Below, piece after piece: positions 42,587 through 52,054 of a DNA stretch of 64,000 nucleotides (position 1 is the first letter of the stretch; each line of letters begins with the position of its first letter). Below the pieces are notes generated by a model. That model saw only the letters and a program-made list of their open reading frames with translations, was not told where the DNA came from and did not search any database. Origin of the DNA: Microterricola gilva (GTDB lineage Bacteria; Actinomycetota; Actinomycetes; Actinomycetales; Microbacteriaceae); contig NZ_SHLC01000001.1 of the NCBI RefSeq assembly GCF_004217495.1, forward strand, positions 2,604,001-2,668,000, in the 5' to 3' direction. Made by a program: the position numbers and the translations under genes.

Positions 42587-43420
42587 CTAGATGCCGATGC
42601 GCACGATGTAGTAGTCGCTGGTCCAGATCGGCTGCACCCGCACGGAAGCACCCTCGTATGGGGCGTGCAAGATGTTGCCGTTGCCTGCGTAGAAGCCGTC
42701 GTGGCCGTCCATGATCACGAGGTCGCCGGGCTGGGCATCCTCGATCGCGATGCGCGTTCCCGCTGCGCCCTGGCCGTTCGAGGAGTGCGGGAGCGAGACG
42801 CCGAACTGCGCGAAGACGTACATGACGAAGCCGGAGCAGTCGAAGCCGGCCGGCGTCGCGCCGCCATAGACGTACGGGACGCCCTGGTACTGCAGCGCCA
42901 CGTTGTAGACGGAGGCGAGATCGTAGCTCGGGTACGGCGGGTTGGCGAGGAAGTCGCCGACAGACGGGCCGGAGTAGGACGCGGCATACGAGGTCATCTG
43001 TGCTGCCACCTCGGCGGCGCGCTCGGCTGCGGCCTGCGCGTCCGCGGCAGCCTGGATGTCGGCCTGGCTGACGGCGTCGTAGCCGTCGGCGGAGACGGTG
43101 ATGTTCGCGGCCTGCTTGTCGACCTGCACGTCCTGGGCCTGCGCCTTCGAGAGCGAGCTGGCTGCGGATGCCGCGAACTCCGGGTCAGTGGACCCGGGCG
43201 CGAAGGCATATGCGGGCAGGGCGATCGTTGCGATCATGCCGAAGGAGAGGGTCACCACGACGGTGTTGCGGAGACCCTTGCTGCGCGGCTTCCGGCGCAT
43301 CGCCTCCGGGGGCATCACTGCTCGCGTCGCTGCGGCAGTGCCGGCAGCGGGGACGAGTGCGTTGCTTGTTGAACTGTGAGAACCGCCCCTGCGGGAGCGC
43401 TTGGAACCTAATAGAGCCAA
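42587..43420 (-). CDS. Secreted NlpC/P60-family peptidoglycan endopeptidase
   Basis: A 277-aa hydrolase. A basic leader (residues 1-50) precedes a hydrophobic segment (about 53-72) ending ALPAYAFAPGS, then a stalk and the NlpC/P60 domain. Cys195 is in GFDCSGFVMYVF, His240 in LVIMDGHDGFYAGNG, and H252 is the likely third residue. The start is TTG 43420: GGAGG lies 5 nt before it, and no in-frame ATG or GTG nearby fits as well. The N-terminal module is shared with the CHAP protein. It probably cleaves stem peptides during growth or separation. Confidence 0.93.
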   Translation of the reverse strand: MALLGSKRSRRGGSHSSTSNALVPAAGTAAATRAVMPPEAMRRKPRSKGLRNTVVVTLSFGMIATIALPAYAFAPGSTDPEFAASAASSLSKAQAQDVQVDKQAANITVSADGYDAVSQADIQAAADAQAAAERAAEVAAQMTSYAASYSGPSVGDFLANPPYPSYDLASVYNVALQYQGVPYVYGGATPAGFDCSGFVMYVFAQFGVSLPHSSNGQGAAGTRIAIEDAQPGDLVIMDGHDGFYAGNGNILHAPYEGASVRVQPIWTSDYYIVRIGI

Positions 43421-43608
43421 AGTTACCTCCGGCGCCCCAGCAGCACTAGGTAGCTGCCCCGTCCAATGCGCATACGCGTATTGTTTTCGAGATCAGAGAC
43501 GGGTCTGGGGGACGTCTGCTCTCGAGTCCATCGACCGGCTTCTGGTCAGTGGGACTGAACCGAGGTTACCCGCTGACCTGGGCGATGTCACATCCAAACA
43601 CGCCGTTT

Positions 43609-43625
43609 CTAACGAAATGGTAACG
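43609..43625 (+). promoter_or_regulatory. Direct-repeat motif upstream of NlpC/P60 gene
   Basis: CTAACGAAATGGTAACG carries two TAAC units 11 bp apart, the layout of OmpR-family sites such as the MtrA box of actinobacterial wall-hydrolase genes. It lies about 190 bp upstream of the TTG start, within the otherwise empty gap 43421-43649. A near-identical motif precedes the response regulator at 11066. Confidence 0.45.
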
Positions 43626-43649
43626 CTTGCCACGGCCAAAGCCGCGTCA

Positions 43650-44351
43650 TTACTGGGATTCGGCGGTCACAAAAATGTGGATGGCAACTTCGTTGGGAAG
43701 CTCCAATCCCTCACCGAAACCATCGACCTGCACCAGGACATAGGAGCCGGCGGCCGAGAACGTTCCGGTGGCGCCGGGCATCACACCGGACTGCTTGAGC
43801 TGCAGGAGCAGCTCGGGGTCGAACTGCACGGGCTCACCGAGACGGCGCACGACGGCCTGCACGGGCTCCGTGTCGCGCCCGACGAGATCGACGATGCTCT
43901 CGACGCCCGTCATGAACGGGGCGGCGGGCGGCTGGCCGAGCTCCTCGAGGCCAGGGATCGGGGTCCCGTAGGGCGATTCCGTGGGGAACTTCAGGATTTC
44001 GAGGAGCTTGCGCTCCACCTGCTCGCTCATCACGTGCTCCCAGCGGCAGGCCTCGTCGTGCACGAGCTCCCACTCCAGGCCGATGACCTCGGAGAGCAGG
44101 ACCTCGGCCAGACGGTGCTTGCGCATCACGTGCACGGCCTTGCTGCGTCCGTCGTGGGTGAGCTCGAGGTGCCGGTCACCGGAGACGACAACGAGACCGT
44201 CGCGCTCCATGCGGGCGATCGTCTGCGAGACGGTCGGGCCGGAGTGTCCGAGGCGCTCCGAAATGCGCGCGCGCAGCGGCACGATGTTCTCTTCCTCGAG
44301 ATCCAGGATCGTGCGGAGGTACATCTCCGTGGTGTCGATGAGATCCGTCAT
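43650..44351 (-). CDS. DtxR/IdeR-family metal-dependent repressor
   Basis: A 233-aa regulator with three domains: a winged helix (MYLRTILDLEEENI to GDRHLELTHDGR), a dimerisation and metal-binding domain (VMRKHRLAEVLLSEVIGLEWELVHDEACRWEHVMS, holding the Cys/His/Glu ligands) and a C-terminal SH3-like domain. The form EACRWEHVMS is that of DtxR/IdeR, so Fe2+ is more likely than Mn2+. ATG 44351 has GGAGG 6 nt upstream. It is divergent from serC; its targets are not visible here. Confidence 0.94.
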   Translation of the reverse strand: MTDLIDTTEMYLRTILDLEEENIVPLRARISERLGHSGPTVSQTIARMERDGLVVVSGDRHLELTHDGRSKAVHVMRKHRLAEVLLSEVIGLEWELVHDEACRWEHVMSEQVERKLLEILKFPTESPYGTPIPGLEELGQPPAAPFMTGVESIVDLVGRDTEPVQAVVRRLGEPVQFDPELLLQLKQSGVMPGATGTFSAAGSYVLVQVDGFGEGLELPNEVAIHIFVTAESQ

Positions 44352-44441
44352 TCGCGCCTCCCCATACATAACTCACGCTCGCGTGCACAGCGCTTCGTGC
44401 ACGCAGGTAACAAGACTACCTGCCCCGCGGTGCCCACTTAG

Positions 44442-45566
<1,125 letters not shown>

Positions 45567-45590
45567 TCCGACGTAGGCGCGGAGGGCCTG

Positions 45591-45824
45591 ATGCGATTCT
45601 GGTTGAAAGACAGCGAACGGCGGCCTGATCCGCTGCCCGTCCGCGCCGATGCCCGCAAGGCGGTTCTCGCCGGAACCGTCCTGTGGGTGATCGCGGCGGT
45701 GCTCTGCGCCCTGTTCCTCCCGCAGCTGGATGCCGCCGGCTTCGCTTGGTGGCTGGGTTGCGCGCTCTTCGGCGCGGTGATCGGCATCATCGGTCTCGTC
45801 GTGGTGCAGCGCCGCCGCCGCTGA
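45591..45824 (+). CDS. DUF2530 membrane protein
   Basis: A 77-aa protein with two membrane helices (about residues 26-45 and 50-70) and a basic C-terminus (QRRRR). The N-terminal DPLPVRADARKAVLAGTVLW matches DUF2530, a small actinobacterial family without known function, found next to serC in related genomes. Confidence 0.9.
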   Translation: MRFWLKDSERRPDPLPVRADARKAVLAGTVLWVIAAVLCALFLPQLDAAGFAWWLGCALFGAVIGIIGLVVVQRRRR

Positions 45825-45846
45825 GGCTCCATCGCTCCGTGCACAC

Positions 45847-45899
45847 AACGCAGTAATGGCCCCGAAACCGATGGTTTCGGGGCCATTACTGCGTTTTCT
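45847..45899. terminator. Very strong bidirectional terminator
   Basis: A 23-bp perfect stem (45847-45869 with 45873-45895; core GGCCCCGAAACC) around a 3-nt loop, flanked by TTTT on the plus side and by AA on the left. It terminates serC-DUF2530 and the convergent DUF3027 gene. Confidence 0.92.
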
Positions 45900-45926
45900 G
45901 CGGCCGGTTACGGCCGGGCCGCCCGC

Positions 45927-46793
45927 TCAGTCGCGGGCTGCGTCGTCCTCGTCGTCCGAGTCGTCATCCGAGTCGTCGTCGTCGTCCGAGTCGTCGGAGT
46001 CCTCGTCCTCGTCGTCGGAGTCGTCGTCGTCGTCCGAGTCATCCTCGTCGTCGTCCGAGTCATCCTCGTCGTCGTCCGAGTCGTCCTCGTCGTCGGAGTC
46101 GTCCTCGTCGTCGGAGTCGTCCTCGTCGGCGCCGCCTGCCTCGTCGACGTGATCCTCAGCGAGGTGATCGATGTCGAGGCCGTCGATGTCGCCCGCGTGC
46201 GCCTTCTGCTGCACATCGTCGGCGAAGTCGTCGTCGAAGTCGTCATCCGACTCGTCGTCGTGCTCGTCGTCGTGCTCGTCGTCGTCGTGCTCGTCGTCCG
46301 CGTCATCGTCGTGCTGCTCGGCGTCGTGCAGGAGCTGCGCGGCCTGGTAGTCGGCGAGGCGTTCAGACCACGGCACCCACTCGGGCGCGAGCAGCGCGTT
46401 CTCGCCCGGCATGAGCTCGGACTCGAGAACGGTCGGCTTCGTCTCGTCGCCGATGCGTGAGAGGGTCACGGTCCAGTGCCAGCCCGGGTAGCCGCTCAGG
46501 CGGCTCTCGAACAGCAGGGAGAGCACGTGGTCCTCTTCCGCGACGTGACCGATCACGCGGCCGATCGTCTCGGCCGGAGTGAAGTCGAGCAGCGCGGCAC
46601 GGGCCATGTCGACGGCGGCGAGCAGCACCTCGTCGGTGACTGGAGCCGCCACGGGCTCAGCAGGCTGCGCGGCGTCGGCGCCCTCACCGAGGGCGACGCC
46701 GTCGCCGGCGTCGCCGGGCTCGGCCGGAGCGAACGGGTCGTTCAGCCTCTGGCCGGCGTCGGCGGCATCCGTCTCGCCGTGTTCAACGGTCAT
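45927..46793 (-). CDS. DUF3027 protein with long Asp/Ser/Glu tail
   Basis: A 288-aa protein. Residues about 50-150 form the DUF3027 domain (EVLLAAVDMARAALLDFTP, HVLSLLFESRLSGYPGWHWTV, ESELMPGENALLAPEWVPW). From about residue 160 onward the sequence is extremely acidic, ending in some 60 residues made only of D, S and E. The family lies beside the cold-shock gene in actinobacteria; its role is unknown. ATG 46793 directly follows the csp stop; ATG 46802 is possible. Confidence 0.9.
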   Translation of the reverse strand: MTVEHGETDAADAGQRLNDPFAPAEPGDAGDGVALGEGADAAQPAEPVAAPVTDEVLLAAVDMARAALLDFTPAETIGRVIGHVAEEDHVLSLLFESRLSGYPGWHWTVTLSRIGDETKPTVLESELMPGENALLAPEWVPWSERLADYQAAQLLHDAEQHDDDADDEHDDDEHDDEHDDESDDDFDDDFADDVQQKAHAGDIDGLDIDHLAEDHVDEAGGADEDDSDDEDDSDDEDDSDDDEDDSDDDEDDSDDDDDSDDEDEDSDDSDDDDDSDDDSDDEDDAARD

Positions 46794-46794
46794 G

Positions 46795-47175
46795 TCAGGC
46801 ATCGAGCTCGTCCGCGACGCGGCGGAGCATCGCAGCGATCTTGTGGCTGTGCGAACTCTCGGGGTAGCGGCCGCGCTTGAGGCCGGCGCCGATGCCGTCG
46901 AGCAGCTTGACGAGGTCTTCGATGAGGATCGCCATGTCGTCGGCCGGGCGGCGCGTGAGCTTGACCATGCTCGGTGGGGCGTCGAGCACGCGCACCGAGA
47001 GCGCCTGGGCGCCGCGCTTGCCGTCGGCGATGCCGAACTCCAGTCGCATGCCCGGCTTGACCGTGGTGCCGGCCGGCAGCGCAGAGGCGTGCAAGAAGAC
47101 CTCTTGGCCGTCATCAGAACTGATGAAGCCGAAGCCCTTCTCGTCGTCGTAGAACTTGACCTTGCCGGTAGGCAT
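46795..47175 (-). CDS. Cold-shock domain protein, long actinobacterial form
   Basis: A 126-aa RNA-binding protein. Residues 1-65 are the cold-shock domain with both RNP motifs (KGFGFISS and VFLHASAL). The C-terminal 60-residue extension (MAILIEDLVKLLDGIGAGL, HSHKIAAMLRRVADELDA) is helical and typical of the longer actinobacterial paralogues. It is divergent from a small membrane protein; its leader contains a small hairpin (ACGCCG/CGGCGT, 47206-47222). Confidence 0.93.
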   Translation of the reverse strand: MPTGKVKFYDDEKGFGFISSDDGQEVFLHASALPAGTTVKPGMRLEFGIADGKRGAQALSVRVLDAPPSMVKLTRRPADDMAILIEDLVKLLDGIGAGLKRGRYPESSHSHKIAAMLRRVADELDA

Positions 47176-47277
47176 ATTTGAACCTCACTGAGTGAATACG
47201 CGGGCACGCCGAATTGCGGCGTCGTCCGTGACTAGCTTATTGGGTTACTGCGGCCATCGCCCCGTATCCTAGAGATT

Positions 47278-47553
47278 GTGAGCCTTCAGCAGTCCGAATC
47301 ATCCCAGCGTCTCGAGCGCGTCTTCGCCTATATGGTGGCCGGGGTGATCGGAGCGTCGATCCTTGCCTTCATCGCCGTGCTGATCGGCACCGTCGCCGGT
47401 GCGGGAGCGGACGACGGATTCAGTCAGGGCATCTGGCCCTTCATCTTCATCTTCCCGATGATCGGGCTGCCGCTCGGCTTCCTCCTGATCATCGCCCTCA
47501 TGATCATCTCGAGCAGGCGCCGCAGCCGTGCGGCGCGCCAAGACAAGCAGTAG
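47278..47553 (+). CDS. Small membrane protein
   Basis: A 91-aa protein with two hydrophobic helices (about residues 16-40 and 52-77) and a basic tail (SSRRRSRAARQDK). It starts with GTG 47278. Related proteins are sometimes labelled multidrug ABC transporter ATPase, but nothing here supports that. It is divergent from the cold-shock gene and 6 bp before the helicase-associated gene. Confidence 0.82.
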   Translation: MSLQQSESSQRLERVFAYMVAGVIGASILAFIAVLIGTVAGAGADDGFSQGIWPFIFIFPMIGLPLGFLLIIALMIISSRRRSRAARQDKQ

Positions 47554-47558
47554 CGGCC

Positions 47559-49475
47559 ATGCTCGCCCTCGCCGCACGACTTCGCGCACTCACCGATGAG
47601 CAGTTGACGGCGGCGTTGGGCCAGCGCGAGTTCCCGCTCGTCGGCGTCCGCGACTACTTCGACCTCGCCGAGGCACTCCTGGCCCCCGACTCGGTTCGGG
47701 CCGCCCTCGCCACCCTCGACCGCACCCGGCTCGCCGTACTGGCCGTCGCCGGGGACCTCCTCGCCGAAACAGATGCCGCACCCGACATCGCCGCGATCAC
47801 GGCTCGCATCTGCGATCTCGGTCACGAGTCCATCGACGTCGCCGTCGTGCGCGCCAGGGTCGAACGCCTCGACGAACTGCTGCTCGGAACACTGAGCGAC
47901 GGGGCCGGATCGGGCAACGGCGACAGCACGGGCAGCGACGCACGGTTCGCACCGTTCGAGGCGGTGGCCGAGCTGCTGCGCGCATGGCCGGAGGACGGGC
48001 TGCCGAGCAGCGCAGACCTCGCCGCCCCCTCCCCGCACGCAGCCGATGACGACGCCTCCTCCGCTGCGGCCGCCGACGCGGCCGAAACCCGAGAGGCCGT
48101 GAACCGTCTCGCCGCCGAACGCGCCTTCGGCACGACCTCCGTCGTCGCCGAACTCGTCACATCACTCATCGGCGATCCGGCCCGCGAACTTGCCAGAGGA
48201 GGGCTCTCCCTGCCCGATGCGAAACGTCTCGCCAGCGACGCGGCCATCGCCTTCGAGGAGGTGCCGCGCTACCTCGGGCTCGCGGAGCGTGCCGGGCTGG
48301 TCGAGCGCGAGGGCGCACTCTGGCAGCACAGTGAGGCGGCGGAGCTCTGGCTGCTCGGCGGAACGCCGCAGCGCTGGCGCACCCTGGCGGAAGCGTGGCA
48401 CCTCGGCCTCGCCCCCGACGTGCGGGTGTTGCTTGCGGCCAGGGCCGAGCGGCCGTGGGGGCAGTTCCTCACCCGGGACGTGCGGTGGATCTTCCCCGCG
48501 GCCGGGGACTCGCTGCAGCAACGCATCGACGACCGCACGGCCGAGGCCGAGCTGCTCGGGATCACGGCTGGCGGAGTGCCAAGCACGGCGGGAAGCGCGC
48601 TGCTGGAGCACGGCGCGGAGGCCGCGGAGGCCGCGGTGAGCGAGCTGCTGCCGCCGGAGGTCTCGACCGTCTATCTGCAGCACGACCTCACCGCCGTCGC
48701 CCCCGGGCCACTCACTCCCCCGATCGACGCACGGTTGCGCACGATGGCGGATGTCGAGAGCCGCGAGTTCGCATCGAGCTACCGCATCACCGCGGCATCC
48801 GTGAACCGCGCGCTGGGTGCTGGCGAGAGCGCAGAGGAGATCCTCGCGTTCCTCTCCTCGATCTCGCTGAGCGGGGTCCCGCAGCCGCTGCACTACCTCG
48901 TCACCGAGTCGGCCGAGCGCTACGGGCGGCTCCGCGTCGGGCCGGCGACCGACGACGGGCACTTCCAGGGGGCGATCCACTCCGACGACGCCGCGCTCAT
49001 CCACACGGTCGCCGTCGATCACGCGCTCTCCCAGCTCGGGCTCCAGCAGAGCGGCCCGAACCGGCTGCTCAGCCGTTTCACGCCCGATGTGCTGTTCTGG
49101 GCGCTCAGCGATGCGCGCTATCCGGTCGCGGCGCACGACGCCGACGGCGAGCTCGTGCATCTGGCGCGCCGCCGGGTCACCCATGCCGAGGCACCACCGG
49201 TCGTCGACCCGCTGCCGGCGCTCGTGGCGACGCTGCGCGATTCGGATGCCGACACCGAACCGACCGGACAGGCCTGGCTCGCGCGCCAGATCGACCTCGC
49301 GATCCGCTCCAAGCACACGCTGCTGGTGAGCGTCCGGATGCCGGGCGGCGAGATCTCGGACTACCTGCTCGAGCCGGCGAGCGTCGCCAACGGCCGGCTG
49401 CGGGCGCGCGACAGGCGCGCCGACATCGAGCGCACGCTTCCGCTCTCCAGCATCGCCTCCGTCACCACCGCCTGA
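47559..49475 (+). CDS. Helicase-associated domain protein, partner of XPB
   Basis: A 638-aa protein without ATPase motifs. The C-terminal third contains a winged-helix-like XPB_DRD-related region (YRITAASVNRALGAGESAEEILAFL, VPQPLHYLVTESAERYGRLRV). The N-terminal part is helical and Ala-rich. This gene is found directly before the XPB-like helicase gene in many actinobacteria, as here, and its product probably loads or regulates it. Confidence 0.9.
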   Translation: MLALAARLRALTDEQLTAALGQREFPLVGVRDYFDLAEALLAPDSVRAALATLDRTRLAVLAVAGDLLAETDAAPDIAAITARICDLGHESIDVAVVRARVERLDELLLGTLSDGAGSGNGDSTGSDARFAPFEAVAELLRAWPEDGLPSSADLAAPSPHAADDDASSAAAADAAETREAVNRLAAERAFGTTSVVAELVTSLIGDPARELARGGLSLPDAKRLASDAAIAFEEVPRYLGLAERAGLVEREGALWQHSEAAELWLLGGTPQRWRTLAEAWHLGLAPDVRVLLAARAERPWGQFLTRDVRWIFPAAGDSLQQRIDDRTAEAELLGITAGGVPSTAGSALLEHGAEAAEAAVSELLPPEVSTVYLQHDLTAVAPGPLTPPIDARLRTMADVESREFASSYRITAASVNRALGAGESAEEILAFLSSISLSGVPQPLHYLVTESAERYGRLRVGPATDDGHFQGAIHSDDAALIHTVAVDHALSQLGLQQSGPNRLLSRFTPDVLFWALSDARYPVAAHDADGELVHLARRRVTHAEAPPVVDPLPALVATLRDSDADTEPTGQAWLARQIDLAIRSKHTLLVSVRMPGGEISDYLLEPASVANGRLRARDRRADIERTLPLSSIASVTTA

Positions 49476-49578
49476 TCGGGGCGCAGGCGCCGGCGCAGCT
49501 GTGGAGGTGCGGCTGGTGTGTGGCTGGTCTGTGCGCGGCGGCATCCGTTCTCACTCGATCCGCGTAGACTCGGCGGTT

Positions 49579-51216
49579 ATGTCGGATGGCCCCCTGATCG
49601 TTCAAAGTGACCGCACCGTTCTGCTCGAGGTCGCGCATCCGCTCGCCGAAGATGCCCGGCACGATCTGGCGGTGTTCGCCGAGCTGGAGCGTGCGCCGGA
49701 GCACATCCACAGTTACCGAATCACCCGGCTCGGGCTGTGGAACGCGCGCGCGGCCGGGCACGACGCCTCAGACATGCTCGCAACGCTTGAGCGCTACTCG
49801 AAGTTCCCCGTCCCGCAGACGGTGTCGATCGACATCGTCGAGACGGTGGGCCGCTACGGCCGGCTCGTGATCGAGCGGGATGCCGACGGCGAGCTCGTGC
49901 TGCGCTCGAACGATGTCGCCGTGCTCACCGAGGTCGCGAGCGCCAAGCGCATCGCGCCGCTGCTGATCGGGCGCCCGAGCCCGGACACGTACAACGTCGA
50001 GCCGTGGGCACGTGGCGCGCTCAAGCAGGAACTGGTCAAGCTGGGCTGGCCGGCCGAGGACCTCGCCGGCTACACGCCTGGAACGCCGCATCCGATCGAC
50101 CTGGCCGAGGACGGCTGGGCCCTGCGCGACTACCAGCAGAAGGCCGTCGACAACTTCTTCGCCGGCGGCTCCGGCGTCGTGGTGCTGCCATGCGGTGCAG
50201 GCAAGACGCTCGTCGGGGCCGGTGCGATGGCGACCGCGAAGACGAACACGCTGATCCTCGTCACCAACACCGTCAGCGCCAGGCAGTGGCGCGACGAATT
50301 GTTGCGGCGCACCTCCCTCACCGCCGAGGAGATCGGGGAGTATTCGGGTCAGATCAAGGAGGTCAAGCCCGTCACGATCGCGACCTACCAGATCCTCACG
50401 GCGAAGCGGAAGGGCGAGTACGCCCACCTCGCGCTGCTCGATGCCATGGACTGGGGACTCGTCGTGTACGACGAGGTGCACCTGCTGCCCGCCCCCGTGT
50501 TCAAGCTCACCGCCGAGCTGCAGGCGCGACGCCGCCTCGGGCTCACCGCGACGCTCGTGCGCGAGGACGGTCGGGAGAGCGACGTGTTCTCGCTGATCGG
50601 TCCGAAGCGCTTCGACGCCCCGTGGAAGGAGATCGAAGCGCAGGGCTTCATCTCGCCTGCAAACTGCTACGAGGTGCGCATCGACCTGCCGCAGCACGAA
50701 CGGCTGAGCTACGCCGCCGCTGCCGACGACGAGCGTTACCGGCTGGCGGCGACGGCACCGGCGAAACTCGGTGTCGTCAGGCAGCTGGTGGCCCGGCATG
50801 CTGGCGAGCGGATCCTGGTGATCGGGCAGTACCTCGACCAGATCGACGAGCTCGCCGAAACGCTGAACGCCCCGCAGATCACCGGCTCGACGCCCGTCGA
50901 CGAGCGGGAGACGCTGTTCCAGGCCTTCCGCGAGGGCAGGGTCGAGGTGCTCGTGGTGTCGAAGGTGGCGAACTTCTCCGTCGACCTGCCTGAGGCGACC
51001 GTCGCCATTCAGGTGTCCGGGTCATTCGGTTCCCGCCAGGAGGAGGCGCAGCGTCTCGGCCGCCTGCTGCGGCCCAAGGAGTCCGGGCTCACGGCGAGCT
51101 TCTACTCCCTCGTCGCCCGCGACACCGTCGACCAGGACTTCGCCCAGAACCGGCAGCGCTTCCTCGCCGAGCAGGGCTACAGCTACACGATCCTCGACGC
51201 GCACGCCATCGCGTGA
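49579..51216 (+). CDS. XPB/Rad25-like DNA repair helicase
   Basis: A 545-aa superfamily 2 helicase. An N-terminal damage-recognition-like region precedes the motor. Walker A is LPCGAGKT with K209, the DEVH box is at 298-301, motif III is LTATLVREDGRE (which includes the RED residues of XPB), and EEAQRLGRLLRPKE is motif VI. It unwinds DNA in a 3'-5' direction in characterised relatives and may act in excision repair or transcription. The start ATG 49579 fits the domain start. Confidence 0.95.
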   Translation: MSDGPLIVQSDRTVLLEVAHPLAEDARHDLAVFAELERAPEHIHSYRITRLGLWNARAAGHDASDMLATLERYSKFPVPQTVSIDIVETVGRYGRLVIERDADGELVLRSNDVAVLTEVASAKRIAPLLIGRPSPDTYNVEPWARGALKQELVKLGWPAEDLAGYTPGTPHPIDLAEDGWALRDYQQKAVDNFFAGGSGVVVLPCGAGKTLVGAGAMATAKTNTLILVTNTVSARQWRDELLRRTSLTAEEIGEYSGQIKEVKPVTIATYQILTAKRKGEYAHLALLDAMDWGLVVYDEVHLLPAPVFKLTAELQARRRLGLTATLVREDGRESDVFSLIGPKRFDAPWKEIEAQGFISPANCYEVRIDLPQHERLSYAAAADDERYRLAATAPAKLGVVRQLVARHAGERILVIGQYLDQIDELAETLNAPQITGSTPVDERETLFQAFREGRVEVLVVSKVANFSVDLPEATVAIQVSGSFGSRQEEAQRLGRLLRPKESGLTASFYSLVARDTVDQDFAQNRQRFLAEQGYSYTILDAHAIA

Positions 51217-51230
51217 CGCGCAGCGTCACG
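51212..51230. terminator. Hairpin overlapping the XPB stop codon
   Basis: Arms CGTGACGC (51212-51219) and GCGTCACG (51223-51230) with a GCA loop. The TGA of the helicase gene lies in the left arm. No T-run follows within 10 nt. Confidence 0.4.
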
Positions 51231-51310
51231 AAAGGCGGCAGCCCTTCCTTAGGTAATCTCAGGAACCGCAAGCGGTGCTGGTGCGGTTTCGACAGACTCG
51301 GCCGGCCGGT

Positions 51311-52054
51311 TCAGCGGGCGCGGGCGTAGCGCAGCAGCAGCATGTCGCCTGCCGGCAGCGCGTGCAGGAGGCGCATCCGCCGAGCAGCTTCGGCCGCACC
51401 CTGCGCGATCCGCCCCGCGCCGCCGGCGACGAGCACCGGGCTGAGGCTCAGGCACAGCTCGTCGACGAGGTCGGCGGTGAGCAGCTCGCCGAAGAGGTGC
51501 GGGCCGCCCTCGCACAGCTGCTGCGGCATCCCCCGCTCGGTGAGTGCCCGCACGAGCGTGGCCGGTTCGACGGATGCCGCGCCGCAGTCGATCACCTCGG
51601 CCACCTCGGCGAGCGCCTCCCGCCGCTCGGCCGGAGCGGCCGCGTGCGTGAGTACGAGCGGCCGGACGACCGCCTCGCTGAAGAACGGGTGCGCCGGGTC
51701 GAGGCCGAGCGACGCCGACACCACGGCCAGCGGCGGTTGATCGCTGAGCCCCCGCGCCCGACGCCACGCCACACTCTCCGCCGGCAGCCGCAGCCCGCCG
51801 TAGCCCTCTGCGCGCACGGTGCCCGCGCCGACCACGATCACATCGGCGAGGGTGCGGAGCACGGTCATCAGCCGCTGGTCGTCCGGCGTGCCGAGTGCGC
51901 CGCTTCGTCCGCCGAGGGTGACCGCACCGTCCAGGCTGCTCACGAAGTTCACGCGCAGCCGGGGCACGGCTCGCTCCGGGAGCGCGTACGCGGCGAAGAG
52001 CGCGGCGTCGCTCGGGGCGGCATCCGCCGTGGCGTGCGTCGCGGCGTCACTCAT
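51311..52054 (-). CDS. RibD C-terminal-like pyrimidine/pterin reductase
   Basis: A 247-aa protein of the RibD_C / DHFR-like fold. RLRVNFVSSLDGAVTLGGRSGALGTPDDQRLMTVLRTLADVIVVGAGTV covers the NADPH-binding region typical of the family (motifs SLDG and VGAGT), and CEGGPHLFGELLTADLVDELCLSLSP is the C-terminal signature. It lacks the deaminase domain of RibD. As the last gene of a folE operon it may reduce a pterin intermediate, but that is inference. Confidence 0.9.
   Translation of the reverse strand: MSDAATHATADAAPSDAALFAAYALPERAVPRLRVNFVSSLDGAVTLGGRSGALGTPDDQRLMTVLRTLADVIVVGAGTVRAEGYGGLRLPAESVAWRRARGLSDQPPLAVVSASLGLDPAHPFFSEAVVRPLVLTHAAAPAERREALAEVAEVIDCGAASVEPATLVRALTERGMPQQLCEGGPHLFGELLTADLVDELCLSLSPVLVAGGAGRIAQGAAEAARRMRLLHALPAGDMLLLRYARAR

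Noticed and set aside
43421..43649. A c-di-AMP (ydaO-type) riboswitch before the NlpC/P60 gene, and likewise before the CHAP gene.
   Set aside because: Actinobacterial wall hydrolases often carry one, but I could not find the conserved core of this RNA in either leader.
45950..46140. Regular gtcgtc/ctcgtc blocks that could be mistaken for a CRISPR or satellite array.
   Set aside because: There are no spacers of uniform length; the blocks are in-frame Asp/Ser/Glu codons of a protein-coding gene.
45856..46152. A plus-strand frame encoding almost pure Ser/Glu.
   Set aside because: It is the complement of the acidic tail of the DUF3027 gene and starts inside a terminator hairpin.
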